Positions 45,560 to 56,852 of a DNA stretch of 64,000 bases are shown in pieces. The position numbers and the translations under genes were made by a program. The notes beneath the pieces were generated by a model that made no database searches, was not told where the DNA came from, and was given only the letters and a program-made list of their open reading frames with translations. Within the stretch, counting starts at the first letter, position 1; every line of letters starts with the position of its first letter. This DNA comes from Fremontodendron californicum (lineage: Eukaryota > Streptophyta > Magnoliopsida > Malvales > Malvaceae): contig JAULJL010000025.1 of NCBI GenBank assembly GCA_030761205.1, positions 4,574,001-4,638,000 of the forward strand, written 5' to 3'.

Positions 45560-45842
45560 ACAATTTTTAAAATTAAAATACAAATTTTAAAAATAATTTT
45601 ACAATTTTTCTTTTTAATTTAAGTAAAAATAAATAAATAAATAAAACACCAAGGGAAATCGCCATGGGGTGGCGATTTCCCTTTGTGTCTTTTGCAAATT
45701 TTGTAAATTTTACCCTGGAAAATCGCCATGGTTGATGGCGATTTCCCAGCTAGAAAAAGAAAAACGAATTTTGAGAATTAATCTAAAAAAAACAGTATTT
45801 TGGTATATAATTTTTTTAACTATATTTGGATAAAAAAAATCA
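45560..45842 (-). repeat. Right terminal inverted repeat of the MULE
   Basis: Inverted copy of 18886-19160. It contains two palindromes, ggaaatcgccatgggg / ggcgatttccc and aaatcgccatggttg / ggcgatttccc, at 45653-45682 and 45718-45750. Confidence 0.8.
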
Positions 45843-45956
45843 GAGAACGAGGTCTCTGACGCTCCACACTTGTGAGGCATCGTGGGAGGCATCGTTCCCT
45901 TTCATTGCTCTCTCCACCAGCTGCTCCGCCCTTTTCACCGTGTCTCTGCTCGCCAT

Positions 45957-48169
45957 TCCGTCGATTTTCCAACTAGCCTACCCAAAGTATTCAACCCAAA
46001 ATAAAGATGGCCTCTTCTTTCTCCGCAAGGAGAAGACGAAAAAATAGAGAAACTTGGTTTGACTTTCACGCAAAGCGCCTCACGCTGGGCCTAGGTGAAC
46101 AGTGGTAAATTCATTGGGTTGCTGATATACCTGGTGGCCAGGTTGGTTCGGGACTTTAGTAGCCACCATTAGGGCCGACCAAAATAATCGAGGTAACCAA
46201 AAACTAATTCGATTCATAATATTCGCTTCGGTTCTATTTTTCATTATATTCGATTTAGATGTTGAATGCGTCTATTCGGTTTGATTTAATTTTCGATTTA
46301 TAAAGTGAAAATTTTGAAATTATCTGAAACGAATTGAGTTATAATTATTTATTTAGTTTTATATTATTTTTAAATAATTTTTTTAAAAAATTTATTTTAT
46401 TTCTAAATATATGTAAATAAATTAAAAACTAAAAATTCTTTAAATTTTAAAATTTTAAAATTTTAAGAATCAAACCGATTTGAATCGCTGAACTCGATTC
46501 GATTGATTCAGTTATTTAAGCTTTTGATTTGGGTTTTGAAAAATCATAATACCATACATTAACTAATTTTTTTTTTAAAAAAATCAAATCAAACCGAACC
46601 GTTATCACTCTTAACTATAGACAAATCTGCGGCTTGTATGGACACTAGAACTCGTAATTAATGGGTCGGGCTCGAGTTCGAATTTATGAATTAGAAGGTT
46701 GCCCACTTTATCGGAGAAGTTTTTACTAATATTAAAAAATAATTTTTAAATTAAATCATATTAAATAGTAGTTATTTATTTAAGTAATTTTAATTTTTGT
46801 ATATTTTAATAATATTAATATAATTATATTTTATTAATTGTGAAAATTAAATATGTAAAATTAATTATGCATATATGAAAATATGCCAATGTTGAATATA
46901 TTTAGTATATATGAATATAGCCAAAGGCCCAAAGCTGATTTTATTTGGTATATATGAAATATATGCCAAAGTTTCTTGAAGAATTTATCTCAGGTTAGCC
47001 ATAGCAGTTAATAAGTTAACACTCATTAGATGGGTAGCAAACATGATTGAAAGAAATTATGCAATCTATTACTTGAATGTCTGGCATTCACCATTGTTTG
47101 AGGTAATTTTTTCATGCTCCTAAGGGAAAAGGGAGAGACATGCAGCTATCATACAATATACATTATCAATGTTGATGTCCTTTTGGTTGATAAGCCAGTT
47201 AAGCTTTTGGAGTGATGCGAAAGTTGGAAGAAACCTTTGAAGGAGTCTGCAAAGACGAAACAGGTTATTTCGAGACACATTTCGATGTTTAAGTAAGTAG
47301 ATAATCATAAGAGAGCAATTGGAAAGCAGTTGAAAGGAATTCTACGAAGTTTAGGAAAAGTTTTGATAGGTTTTGATTACCTATCTCGGATCAGCTTCAA
47401 CTGAGACTATTTGTACCTATTCATTCTGAGAGCTTCAAAGCTTACAGGTGTACTCGAAGCCTAACTCAGCTATGAGTTGTTTATATGAGTTCTGACTTCT
47501 TGGGTAAGTCTAACTCGCCGTGGACTGGTTGTTTGGGCCTAACAATCAATATCTTCATTAAGAAACGAACAACAAAGACATTTCACATTTGCATAAGAAA
47601 GGCTTCACATTATAAATTCATGCTTTCTACTATCAACATATTCTATGAATACAATACCGTATTGATAACTTTCATCTTTCACCCATAGGAATGGACAGCA
47701 ACACCAGTTCTCGGTAAGATAGGATACGAACACGAAAATAATATAATAAACACAAAAATAATATAATAACATAACATAACATATTTAAATACGATTAACA
47801 CAATATGTTAAATACACATATAATATTCATATTTAAAATTTTGATGTGTTTAATAGTTTGTATCATATTATATTGACACAGTTAATATAAAAAAAAAAAA
47901 TTTATATCCATATATCATATCTAAATTTGCCATGTAAATTTTGCATTAATCCATTCCAATTTCCAGATAAGTATTTTTTTTTTTTTTTTTTAAAGATGAG
48001 GCTGGATGAATAGGATTTTTATTTATTTGATGGGACAACGCACTTATGGTATAAGGTTGCTTCGTCCAATTACTATTATTAATATTATTTTTTTAGACGA
48101 AATTCACTCATATTAATAAAAAATTAAATTAATTTTACATATTTTTATAATTTTTATAGGATTTATATT
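45957..48169. other. Upstream region of the HD gene and repeat-rich intergenic DNA
   Basis: The promoter of the minus-strand HD gene should lie just right of 45956; it contains ctgggcctagg at 46086-46096. A stretch with attcgattcat, cgcttcggttc and aatcaaaccgaaccgttat (46150-46620) looks like an old hAT-like element. No gene is supported; the 62-residue frame at 47120-47308 has no recognisable domain. Confidence 0.4.
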
Positions 48170-48430
48170 TTAATAAATTGACCGTTGGATTTAATAATAA
48201 AATTATACTTGTCGAGTATGTAAAGTTTTGAATCCGATATCTCTATCATATCGGTTGAGAATATTGTCTTTTTTAATATATATTTAAAGATTGAAAGTTT
48301 TTTATATTTAACAAATAGTTATATATTTTTAATTTACTTGAAATGCAACGTGCATGATTTACGTGAATAGAAAATGAAATACGATGATCGGATTAAACAA
48401 ATATAAATCGTAAAAAAATTATGTAAATGG
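48170..48430. repeat. Diverged copy of the core of the 570-1004 element
   Basis: Shares, in order, tgaccgttggattta, ttgaatc..cgatatctct, gagaata..gtc, ttgaaagttttttat, tgcatgatttacgtgaatag and gatgatcggattaaa with 678-900. Terminal repeats are not clearly preserved. Confidence 0.5.
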
Positions 48431-50597
48431 ATCTCTCTTTTATTTTTTATTTGTATTTATATATTTTTAAGTAGTTACATTTTTATGTTGTATTTGAAAA
48501 TTTGAAACTTATTATGATGAGATTATTATTTTATTTTATATATCATTCGAAACTTATATTAAATCTGGTCAGACACTAGCACACAGCTAGTAAGTTTTTC
48601 ATAAACCTTAAGCAAGTTTATTTTATATCAGTTCATATATTAATTACTTGAAAAATTAAAACTCAAAATAATTCAAATGTAAATTAATTCGAATTCAAAA
48701 TCACCTAATTTTTTTTTTTTTTTTTTACTTTGAAATGATCTAATCGAAATGATCCGATACAATCCGTCAATTGTCATTTCTGTTGCATATACGTTATAAG
48801 TTATAACTTTGGGGAAACAGGTAGGTCGAATTCCGAGTAAAACAAACCCAAATTGCATTTAATTGGACCAAATCTCATCAACCCAAACTCAGTCCGAGAG
48901 CTTCACGAATCAGCCCAAACCAGCCAGTCAGGTTTCTACTTTCTAGCAATATAGTTGATACCGTACCGTTATCGACTGATACGTACTAGTTTTAAGATAA
49001 ATTAAAATGATGTCAGTATCGTATCATTTCGGTTTTTTTACCGATCATATCGACTTATATCAGTCTGTATCGATCAAAACCGATTATTACCGGCATGTAC
49101 CGGTCCATAACGATTGGTATAAAATTTTAATTTTTTTTTTTTTAAAAATCACTTATTTGATTTTTTAAATAAATTTTTTTGACAAAAAAAAAAATTTATA
49201 TTTTTTTATCATAATCATTTTTATTTTTTTACATAATTACATTTAAAATATATATATTTATTAAATTAAGTTATTGAACTTAATTAATAATCATTTACTA
49301 TATTTTTTTAATATTTTAATATTACTTATCCAAAAAAAATATTTTAATATTTATTTGACTTTTTTTTAATATTAAATATTTATATTTGCTTATAAACATA
49401 TATATATTTAATAGAGGTATATTTGCATATATTATATAATATATATTTTATTAGAGAACTTGAAAATAAGTTATATATATATATATATATATGAAAAAAA
49501 AATTGAAAAATATCGATAAATTCAAAATATTACATCGAAACACATCAATATCGATACATATTAGTATCAAAATAAAAACGATATATCTATTGATACGGTA
49601 CTAGTTACCTTACTTTCTAGTCAACGGTTTTATTCAAGAAAAAAGAAAGCAACTGCTTTATGTGAGATCATTAGTTGATTTCAATTTATAAATAAACTAG
49701 ATTTTGCCATGGGATTCGTTACGTTAACTATAAATATTAAAAAATTAAAATTTATTATTTATTATTTATTATTTACTATTTATAAAAAATTATTATAATT
49801 AATTTAAAAAAGAAAAGCATATAAATATTAATTTAATCTGCATAATAAATAATAAAATTATATTATGCATAAATAAATTGTTAATTAATACAAATTGATT
49901 GTTAAATATAAATTTTATAAAAAAATCGTAAGATAGACGAAGTTTTTACTTGATGAAAACACCAAAAATCTAGAAAGCATAAAAACAATTATTTTAAGTT
50001 AGAAAATAATTTTTTGCTTTTTGCTTTCAGTAATTTTTTTTCTTTTTTTGCAAAAAAAAAAAAAAAAAGTAAAAGTAAACATATTAACCTAACAAAAAAA
50101 TTAATCAATGTTTATGTTGTTAACAAAATAATAATGCAAAAAAAAAAAATTATTCTTATTTTCGAATGAATTGTGTAGTGCATCAAACCTTTTCTTTTTT
50201 ATTTTTAAATGTGTTCTTATCAAAGTTCATTATAAATTACTTTTTTTTTTTTCAAATCATTATTTCATTATGTTCTAATTAGCCTTACTAAATAAATTAA
50301 ATGATTTGAAGGGGTAGAGATCTTGACATATAATTTTAAATTTGAAAAGTTGAAAACATCAAGCTTCTTGAGACCATAAGAACATAAATTAAGGGTTTAG
50401 GTTTATCCTTATTATTATTAGTATTAATTTATAGAGATATATATACAATTTGACATATACTTAGAAATAATAGGATGAGTTTTTGTAACATTTTTTTTGC
50501 TTTATTTAATTTGATAATATAAATAAGATTAAACATTCAAAATCAAATTAAATTAGTTAAATTAAGTTTTGTAAATATAATGAATTTTTAATTTTGT
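48431..50597. other. AT-rich intergenic DNA with a possible old inverted-repeat element
   Basis: Around 48950-49615 the ends gttgataccgtaccgttat and tattgatacggtactagt are roughly inverted, with cgatcatatcgac / tatcgatac motifs inside. This could be a MITE-like relic, but it has no clear duplication. No gene. Confidence 0.35.
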
Positions 50598-50605
50598 CTT
50601 CCAAC

Positions 50606-50889
50606 TAAAGATGCTCATGGGCCAGACCGCGGCCCATTTTTTTTGGATTTCTTACCCAGGCCCGGCCCTAGGCCAGGCCGAACAGGGCCGGGTGGGCCCA
50701 TATTCATTGTTCATATATATTAAAAATATATATATATATTTTTTAATTTTTTCGATATATTTTTATAATTAAATTTAAAAATATTATTTTTTATTAGATG
50801 AATAGTGATTCGGGCCAGGCTGGATCGGCTCGGATCACTAAAATACCTGTCCAGACCCAGGCAGACTGCTCGGTGCGTGAGCAGGTGTA
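50606..50889. mobile_element. hAT-type MITE, family copy 2
   Basis: Ends TAAAGATGCTCATGGGCC and, inverted, TACACCTGCTCACGCACC, flanked by a perfect 8-bp duplication cttccaac (50598-50605 and 50890-50897). 284 bp, GC-rich margins (cccggccctaggcc, ggccgggtgggcc), AT-rich centre. Confidence 0.85.
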
Positions 50890-50897
50890 CTTCCAAC

Positions 50898-52085
50898 TAT
50901 GTTTTTCACCTATTATTGCCCTTTTGCATTATAAGATCAAACATCTGCAATCAACAATTCTATGATTTTAACTCTCAATTTGAAGTAATTTAGTGTTGAA
51001 AATGTTTTATCAATATTTTTTTTAATTTAATCCTAAAATGATTAATCTTTTAGAAACATATAACTTCCAAGTTGTTTTCAAATTATAAAGTGAAATTTTT
51101 TATCAAAATAAATTAAAATATGAAAAATTAGTTTCTAAGTCCAAATTGATTAAAAAATTTCCATTTAAATGATGTTAAAATCAAAGTTGTCCATATTTAT
51201 AATGGCATGAGATTTAATTACTTATGGATTCCAACTTTATCATTATTTTATGAATCTATAAAACTAATCTTATTATTAAAATTTAAAATTATAATAAATA
51301 AAAATTATTACAATGGTAATTTAGAAATTTAATTAACGAAAAAAATTTAATTATTCATGGACTTTAACTGTATCTTTGTTTTATGAAATTTAACCAGAGC
51401 TATTTAAATAATTATCGTCCAAAAATTATATTATAATGACATCAATTCAGTGTAATTATCTATCTAACTAATATTTTTATTAAACTTCAAAATTATATAA
51501 CAATTCAAAATTTTAATAAAAGAGAATATCCATTTTCATCAATTCAAAAAAAAAATCACATTCTTACGATAAATAAACATTTGAAAAAAGAACAAAATCT
51601 TAACAGTGAATGATTCATTATTGACTGTTGAATTACAAGGCTAACCCAAATGGCTGTCTTGCGACCAGTTCTACTTGGCGGCTTCATTTGGTCCATTGGG
51701 GAACAGTCCAAAACTAAGAGCAGCAAAATCTGTTTTTGTTTTGTTTTTTTTTTTTTTTTTTTTTTTACCATTTCTGATGTAATACTCATTAAAAATACAT
51801 CAAATAAATAATCCAAATGAAAACAACAGATTTAACTCAAGATACGTCACTATTCATTAAATTAAAAAAATATTAATCAATGTCATTAGACACAGTTTAA
51901 AGTGATATATATATATAATATATATAATTAATGTGTTATTTTTTATAGAATTCATTAAAAATAATGTATTAAATGTAAAAAAAATTAAAATAATAAATAA
52001 ATAATCATTAATCGGTGTGTATTGACATCGATTAAACGAACTCAAATTAAAATTATTGATTAACAATTAATATTGTAAATAATGG
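50898..52085. other. AT-rich intergenic DNA
   Basis: No gene seen. A short minus-strand stretch at about 51660-51735 reads like a protein C-terminus (GLFPNGPNEAAK then stop), but it is too short to assign. Confidence 0.35.
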
Positions 52086-52094
52086 ATTATTTAT

Positions 52095-52280
52095 GGATTT
52101 TGCTAATGAGTGCCCTTAGGGCACTCTTTAAGGTTAGTTAATAGACTATTTATAGAAAGAACATTGTATTAAATGCAGTATTTGATAATTTTATTCATCA
52201 TTTTCAATATATTGAATGAAAATATTACTATAAATAATAACCTTAAAGAGTGCCCTTATGGGCACTTGTTAGCAAAATCC
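52095..52280. mobile_element. MULE-type MITE, 186 bp, perfect 9-bp target duplication
   Basis: Terminal inverted repeats of about 42 bp: left ggattttgctaatgagtgcc and cttagggcactctttaaggt; right, inverted, ggattttgctaacaagtgcc and cataagggcactctttaagg. Flanked by attatttat at 52086-52094 and 52281-52289. Non-coding. Confidence 0.9.
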
Positions 52281-52289
52281 ATTATTTAT

Positions 52290-53212
52290 CTAAAACCTAA
52301 GTTGGAAAATTGTGAAGCAAAACACAAAATTTGAATGGATACAAACAATTGAAAGATTTGCCTTTTTCACCATGTATCCCATCTTGAAGTCAGAGCTGAT
52401 TTTTTTATCTCCAATTGGCATCAAACTTATCCAAAGATATTATTTCAATGACATAATGACAAGGACGAAAAATTTGGATGGAAGGTTAAATGGATAAAAT
52501 TTTTGATTAACGGTTTGATTCGTTGGATTGATGGTTTAATTTTAAAAAATTAATATTAAATAAGAGATAAATATAGTAAATAATTAATAAAAATATGTAT
52601 TTGATTTAATGATATAATTTTTAATATAAAATTAAGAGTTTAGGTACAAATATGATCATTTATATAAAAAATGAAAAATAATAAAATCAGTTTTGTCGAT
52701 TTTTAATCGTTGAACTGGTTTTATGCATCATATTGAAACCAACTTGACTAACTAATTTAATCCGATTTTTTTAACCATGCATAATGATGTGAACTGTTTT
52801 TTTTATTATTATTTTTTTTTTATCTTGCAAATTTGGAAGTGACTACTAAGATTGCATGTAAGAAGAAGAAGAAGACAAGAGGTGGAGCCAAAATGTTCCA
52901 TCATCAACTATAGAATGGGCATGTTCTAATGCCATTTTTAAGAGTCAAGGTAACAAATGGAAATTAAACACAATTAAATTAATTTTGGATTTAATTTTCA
53001 ACTTTTAACACAGAAACAGAACAGAACATTTTAGTTTGATGATAGTAAACTTCAAATATAATTTGTTTCTCTTTCTCTGATTGTCAACAATGACATAATC
53101 TTGATTAGACATTTTAAGATTAATTAATTAGTAATTATCGTGACATGAATCTTTGTACATGGTATGAAATTCACGAATCCAGGCTTTTGACTTGAAGAAT
53201 TATAGATGTGCT
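52290..53212. other. AT-rich intergenic DNA including a second copy of the 9030 repeat
   Basis: 52545-52700 matches 9030-9260 (gtaaataattaataaaaata, gatttaatgatata, ataaaattaagag). No gene. Confidence 0.4.
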
Positions 53213-53664
53213 TGTTGATGTAAGAATTATTGAATTACGTTAACTATGAGATATTGTCCGTTTTACAGGTCTAAAGACCGTCCTCATGATTTTGTCTTTT
53301 GAGAAAAGGTGCCTCATAAGGGAAGGGTTGTCCTTACTTTATAAAGTCACAGTCCAATCCTTGACTAGTCGATGTGAGATCATTTTTCCCCTCAACACTA
53401 GCCCCCAAGTCAAGGGTGTGTACTGTGTTTTTACCGAGGGCTGGTACGGAACCAGAACGGTTTCCCACAGACGACATCATTGTTGATGCAAGGATTACTG
53501 GACTGCGCCTGCTATAAGGTATTGTTCGCTTTGGAGGTCTAAAGACTGTCCTCACGGTTTTGTCCTTAGACAAAATGCGCCTCATAGGGGAATGGTTACC
53601 CTTGCTTTATAAAGCCACAGTTTAATCTTTGACTAATCGATGTGAGATCGTTTTTCCCTCAATA
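53213..53664 (-). mobile_element. TRIM (terminal-repeat retrotransposon in miniature), 452 bp
   Basis: Two direct repeats of about 185 bp, 53213-53397 and 53481-53664, share tgttgatg..aag.att, ggtctaaagac.gtcctca, ttataaag.cacagt, ttgacta.tcgatgtgagat and ttttccc.ctcaa. They enclose only 83 bp. On the minus strand, a primer-site-like tgatgtcgtctgtgggaa follows the right repeat and a purine-rich gggggctag precedes the left one. These set the orientation. Repeats differ at perhaps 15% of positions, so it is old. The flanking gtgct/atgct is a weak 5-bp duplication. No coding region. Confidence 0.75.
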
Positions 53665-54784
53665 ATGCTTTTTATTTATTTATTAATAATTAATTAATAT
53701 TTACAATATCAAATAATTACAAGTGTGTATAAATGTAGATATAAAAAAAGTATACATATAATAAAAAAAATAAACATATATACATTCCTATCAAAAATAT
53801 ATATGTTTCTTTGATTTTTGAACTAACTAATTATAACTATATATAACTATATCTAAATTTATCGTCTTTGTTTCAGGACATGTCAATGGAGCAGGCTGTT
53901 CGTCAAACTTGCAAGTTAGGTTTTGTACAAGAATTTTAAGATCCGAGTCTTACTTGATCAACTTATCATTTTATTTATAAATAATTTTTTTATTTAAATT
54001 TAATTTTAAAATATATTTAAATTGTTAATATAAAATAATTTTTTAAATAATAAAACAGATTTGTCTGTGTTTAAATGGACAAGTCAAATTGAGCTCTGCA
54101 TAAGATTTTGCAAGTGCCAACGGATCAATTCAATTCATGGACACTTTTAAACTAGCAAGGATGTAAATTAAAAAAAATCACTTGAAGAAAATTAATTCAA
54201 AAAGGAAAAAAAAATGAATACCATTATTAAACCTAATAAAATAAAAATAAACCACGCATATATCTGTCTCATTATTAATTATAATTTTTGGATAAATATC
54301 TGCCTTATTATATTATTTAACAATATTCATCCTTATATATATTCCTAGGGCACCAAGCACATTAGTCCCATACCATTAACTAGGGGATCACGTCGTTGTC
54401 ATATGATAACTTAGCTGCCATCACGACATGTTTTTTTTTATCTGCCTATTAAGTTTTAATTGTAGTAATGAAATTTAGGTTTTGAATCACTTTAATTTAT
54501 GAAAAATGTTAACAAATGTTTAGCGACACTGATTAAAATGATATTTATAAAAAAAATATATAATTAATATATATTTTTTAAAATTTAATATAAATAATGC
54601 ATGAAATATAAAAAAAAATTAAATAATAATTAAATAATTCTTAACCGACGCTTATAAATATTCATTAACCCAATCCTTAATTTATTTACCTTACGAATGT
54701 TGTGCATGAAGCTTGTCATTGTATCTCCTTGTCTCCTTATAAGATCTCTATTCAAATTTCAAGTGAGAAATGTCATGGGAGATG
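53665..54784. other. AT-rich intergenic DNA
   Basis: No gene. 53877-54150 has loosely inverted ends (ggacatgtcaatggagc / caattcatggacac) of MITE type, but no duplication was found. Confidence 0.35.
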
Positions 54785-54792
54785 GTTACATA

Positions 54793-55028
54793 TAGACTTG
54801 TTCATGGATCGGATCGGACCATAGTCTTGGATTTTTTTTTCATCTTACCCAAGTTCGATTCAGGTTACTGTTCATATAATATTAAAAAAATAATTTTATA
54901 TATTTTTATAATTAAATTTAAATAAAAAATTATATTTATTATTTAAACAGTAATTCGAGTCAAGCCGAATTATAAAATATCTTATCCAAATCCGATCCAA
55001 CGAGTTACCCGACTCATAAGCAGCTCTA
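54793..55028. mobile_element. hAT-type MITE, family copy 3
   Basis: Ends TAGACTTGTTCATGGATC and, inverted, TAGAGCTGCTTATGAGTC, with flanking gttacata (54785-54792) and gttatata (55029-55036), 7 of 8 matching. 236 bp, with the same internal tatttttataattaaattta as copies 2 and 4. Confidence 0.75.
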
Positions 55029-55036
55029 GTTATATA

Positions 55037-56252
55037 TCCCTATGTAACAAATGTTTTTCACATTTCATGTTCTTAAAGGCTTGCAAATCTAGCGCATGAT
55101 GCGGATTTAAAAGTTAAGGTAACTATATTTACTCGAACTTTCAAGTGAATGGCTTCTTTTGCTGTTTTAAGGTTTTTATTTTCCATCTTTTATAAATATA
55201 AATATATATAATTAATTTAACTCTTGAAACACACCATATCTCAATTAATTTATGTATTCCCACTTTTCTTCATATGGATCACTTTCTTACAGTTTTGTAA
55301 AATTCTTATAAAAAAATTGTATGTCTCAAAATCACAATAATTAAGAGTACCCTCTTATTTTATTTATAGAATTTTTTGTTTGGACTCAACTTAATTATAA
55401 TTTGGTCGACATGTAAATATACTTAATTAATTATTAAGTATATTATTAATTACTTTTAGAGAATTTAAATTGAATTTATAGAAAAAAATTTCATCATTGT
55501 TTATATTCCACATTACTTTGTCACCGGATCATGGCCACATGATAATAAAAATAATTAAAAAAGAAGAAATTAATTTTTTTTTATTACCTTGTGATAGAGC
55601 ATGCAATTGATGTGGTAAGCTACGTGCTTGACCAACATTTTACTGACTATAATCCTCAAAACAATAATATTTATAAATATTTATTTTTTTTAAATTGGAT
55701 GATTAAAATAAAAGATTTAAAAAAAAATTAAGTAACCAAAAGTTAATTTATTTGACAAAAAATATAACTAGCGTCATCAATTTCAAAAGAAAAGTAAAAT
55801 AATTAATTCTTTTTTGGCCAATTGAATAATTGAACTTTTTAAAATTTTATTAAATCAACATGGCATGTTGTTTGTTTTGTGTATTAAGGAAGCTGGCAGT
55901 AGAATTGGTGAAAGCGTGGACAAGGTGAAAAAGTGTAAGAACAACGACTCTGTCACCTAGTCCAAGTCTTCTCTCCCAATCAAACCTAAATTTAATAATT
56001 TTAAATGCGATAAAAAAATACGATATATTTAATAAATATAATAAATATGTTTAATATAAATATTATATTTATATTTAAGATTTTAAAATATTTAATAATT
56101 TGTGTTGTACTTATTTTTACACAAAGACACGAACAAAAATATGAAATACGACATGCATGCACAAATTTTAAGTATAAAATCAAACCTAAATCACTCATGA
56201 GAAAATAATAATAATAATAATAATAATAATTAATTGTAAGTTTTAATTTAAG
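55037..56252. other. AT-rich intergenic DNA
   Basis: No supported feature; contains an (ata)n tract at about 56204-56230. Confidence 0.4.
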
Positions 56253-56713
56253 AGTATATATTTGATGTACTGACATTATATAAATCTATACACAGCCAAT
56301 GAACCACATGATTCCACCTAGACCTGTTCATAGGTTGGACCGGATTGTGACCCGTATTTTTTTCACCTTACCCAAGTCTGGCCTAGTTCACTATTCAAAA
56401 TAATAATAATAAAATAAAATAAAATAATATTTTATTTTATTTTAATATTAATATTAATATATTTTTATAATTAAATTTAAATAAAAATTAATTTTTTAAT
56501 AGATGAATAGTGAACCCAACGACTCAGATTACCAAAACTCCTGCTTAGGCCCGATCGAAAACAAACTATCCGGTCCATGAACAAGTCTAATGCCACCTCA
56601 TTGCAAGTCTTTAAAAATAAATACAGATAATTTTATTATTTATAATGTAACATCATGTAATTCACTAAAAATATATAAATTTATACACCGTGAATATATC
56701 AAATATAAATCCT
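56253..56713. mobile_element. MITE related to 63421-63620, interrupted by a hAT MITE
   Basis: The left part (tatatttgatgtactgac, tataaatctatacaca, caatgaaccacatgatt) and right part (ctttaaaaataaatac, catcatgtaattcact, tttatacaccgtgaa, atatcaaatata) together match 63421-63620. The join is filled by the hAT MITE at 56319-56589, so the older element was hit by the younger one. Confidence 0.7.
56319..56589. mobile_element. hAT-type MITE, family copy 4, nested
   Basis: Ends TAGACCTGTTCATAGG and, inverted, TAGACTTGTTCATGGACC; flanks attccacc (56311-56318) and atgccacc (56590-56597), 7 of 8. It contains tatttttataattaaattta and lies inside another MITE. Confidence 0.8.
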
Positions 56714-56852
56714 TAATCTTATACAAGTTTCTTTTCTTATGAATAGAATAATAATAGTCATTATTATTTAGTTATAGCGACCCAAGAAGAGGGCCAACCA
56801 ATCGGGTATTCGAAGTCCTCCATGCCGACTTCTCCCCTTATCTCTATTTTCC

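Larger units (their letters stand above)
18886..45842. mobile_element. PMD-carrying Mutator-like element (MULE), itself split by an Ogre retrotransposon
   Basis: Terminal inverted repeats of roughly 250-300 bp lie at 18886-19160 and 45560-45842. They share tttttttatccaaatatag, the palindrome GGGAAATCGCCATGG..GGCGATTTCCC, aaaatttacaaaatttgc and ccttggtgttttat. The element is flanked by a 9-bp duplication with one mismatch. Without the 18.25-kb Ogre insertion it is about 8.7 kb. It contains a plant mobile domain gene (+) and a MuDR-type transposase gene (-) that converge near 22.3-22.5 kb, then a 97-98-bp minisatellite between the transposase 5' end and the right terminus. Both genes are decayed, so this copy cannot move by itself. 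A relative's end is present at 1-345. Confidence 0.85.
16654..45956 (-). pseudogene. HD-domain metal-dependent phosphohydrolase gene, disrupted by a 27-kb nested transposon insertion
   Basis: Seven coding exons can be read on the minus strand: 45956-45843 continuing at 18885-18826 (exon 1, split), 18172-18142, 18053-18035, 17841-17744, 17524-17426, about 17090-16916, and 16740-16654. In order they encode MASRDTVKRAEQLVE.., NDASHDAS.., LVLSLAREEGLSS, AALLHDIGDYKYL, EEKLIENFLEEEGI, GFKDELAGLGNH, EFGVVQDADRLDAIGAI, RCFTFGGNRNRVLHDP and a C-terminal Lys/Glu-rich helix ending EWDGRA. This matches the plant/bacterial YpgQ/YedJ-like HD family, thought to act on nucleotides. The HD pair (LLHD) and the distal Asp (QDADRLD) are present. 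Lesions: the insertion in exon 1, Gln where the first metal-site His is expected (ASQVWSV), no AG at the exon 6 acceptor, and an in-frame TAA at 16994-16996. It is almost certainly non-functional. Confidence 0.85.

Noticed and set aside
46150..46620. Possible third Pack-type hAT element
   Set aside because: Subterminal aaaccgaacc motifs are present, but the ends (ttagggccgacc / ttaagagtgata) match poorly and no duplication was found.
48950..49615. Possible 660-bp inverted-repeat element
   Set aside because: Ends are only roughly complementary and no target duplication is visible; noted in the intergenic entry only.
51660..51735. Protein C-terminus-like stretch on the minus strand (GLFPNGPNEAAK)
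   Set aside because: Only about 18 residues with no upstream coding sequence; cannot be assigned.
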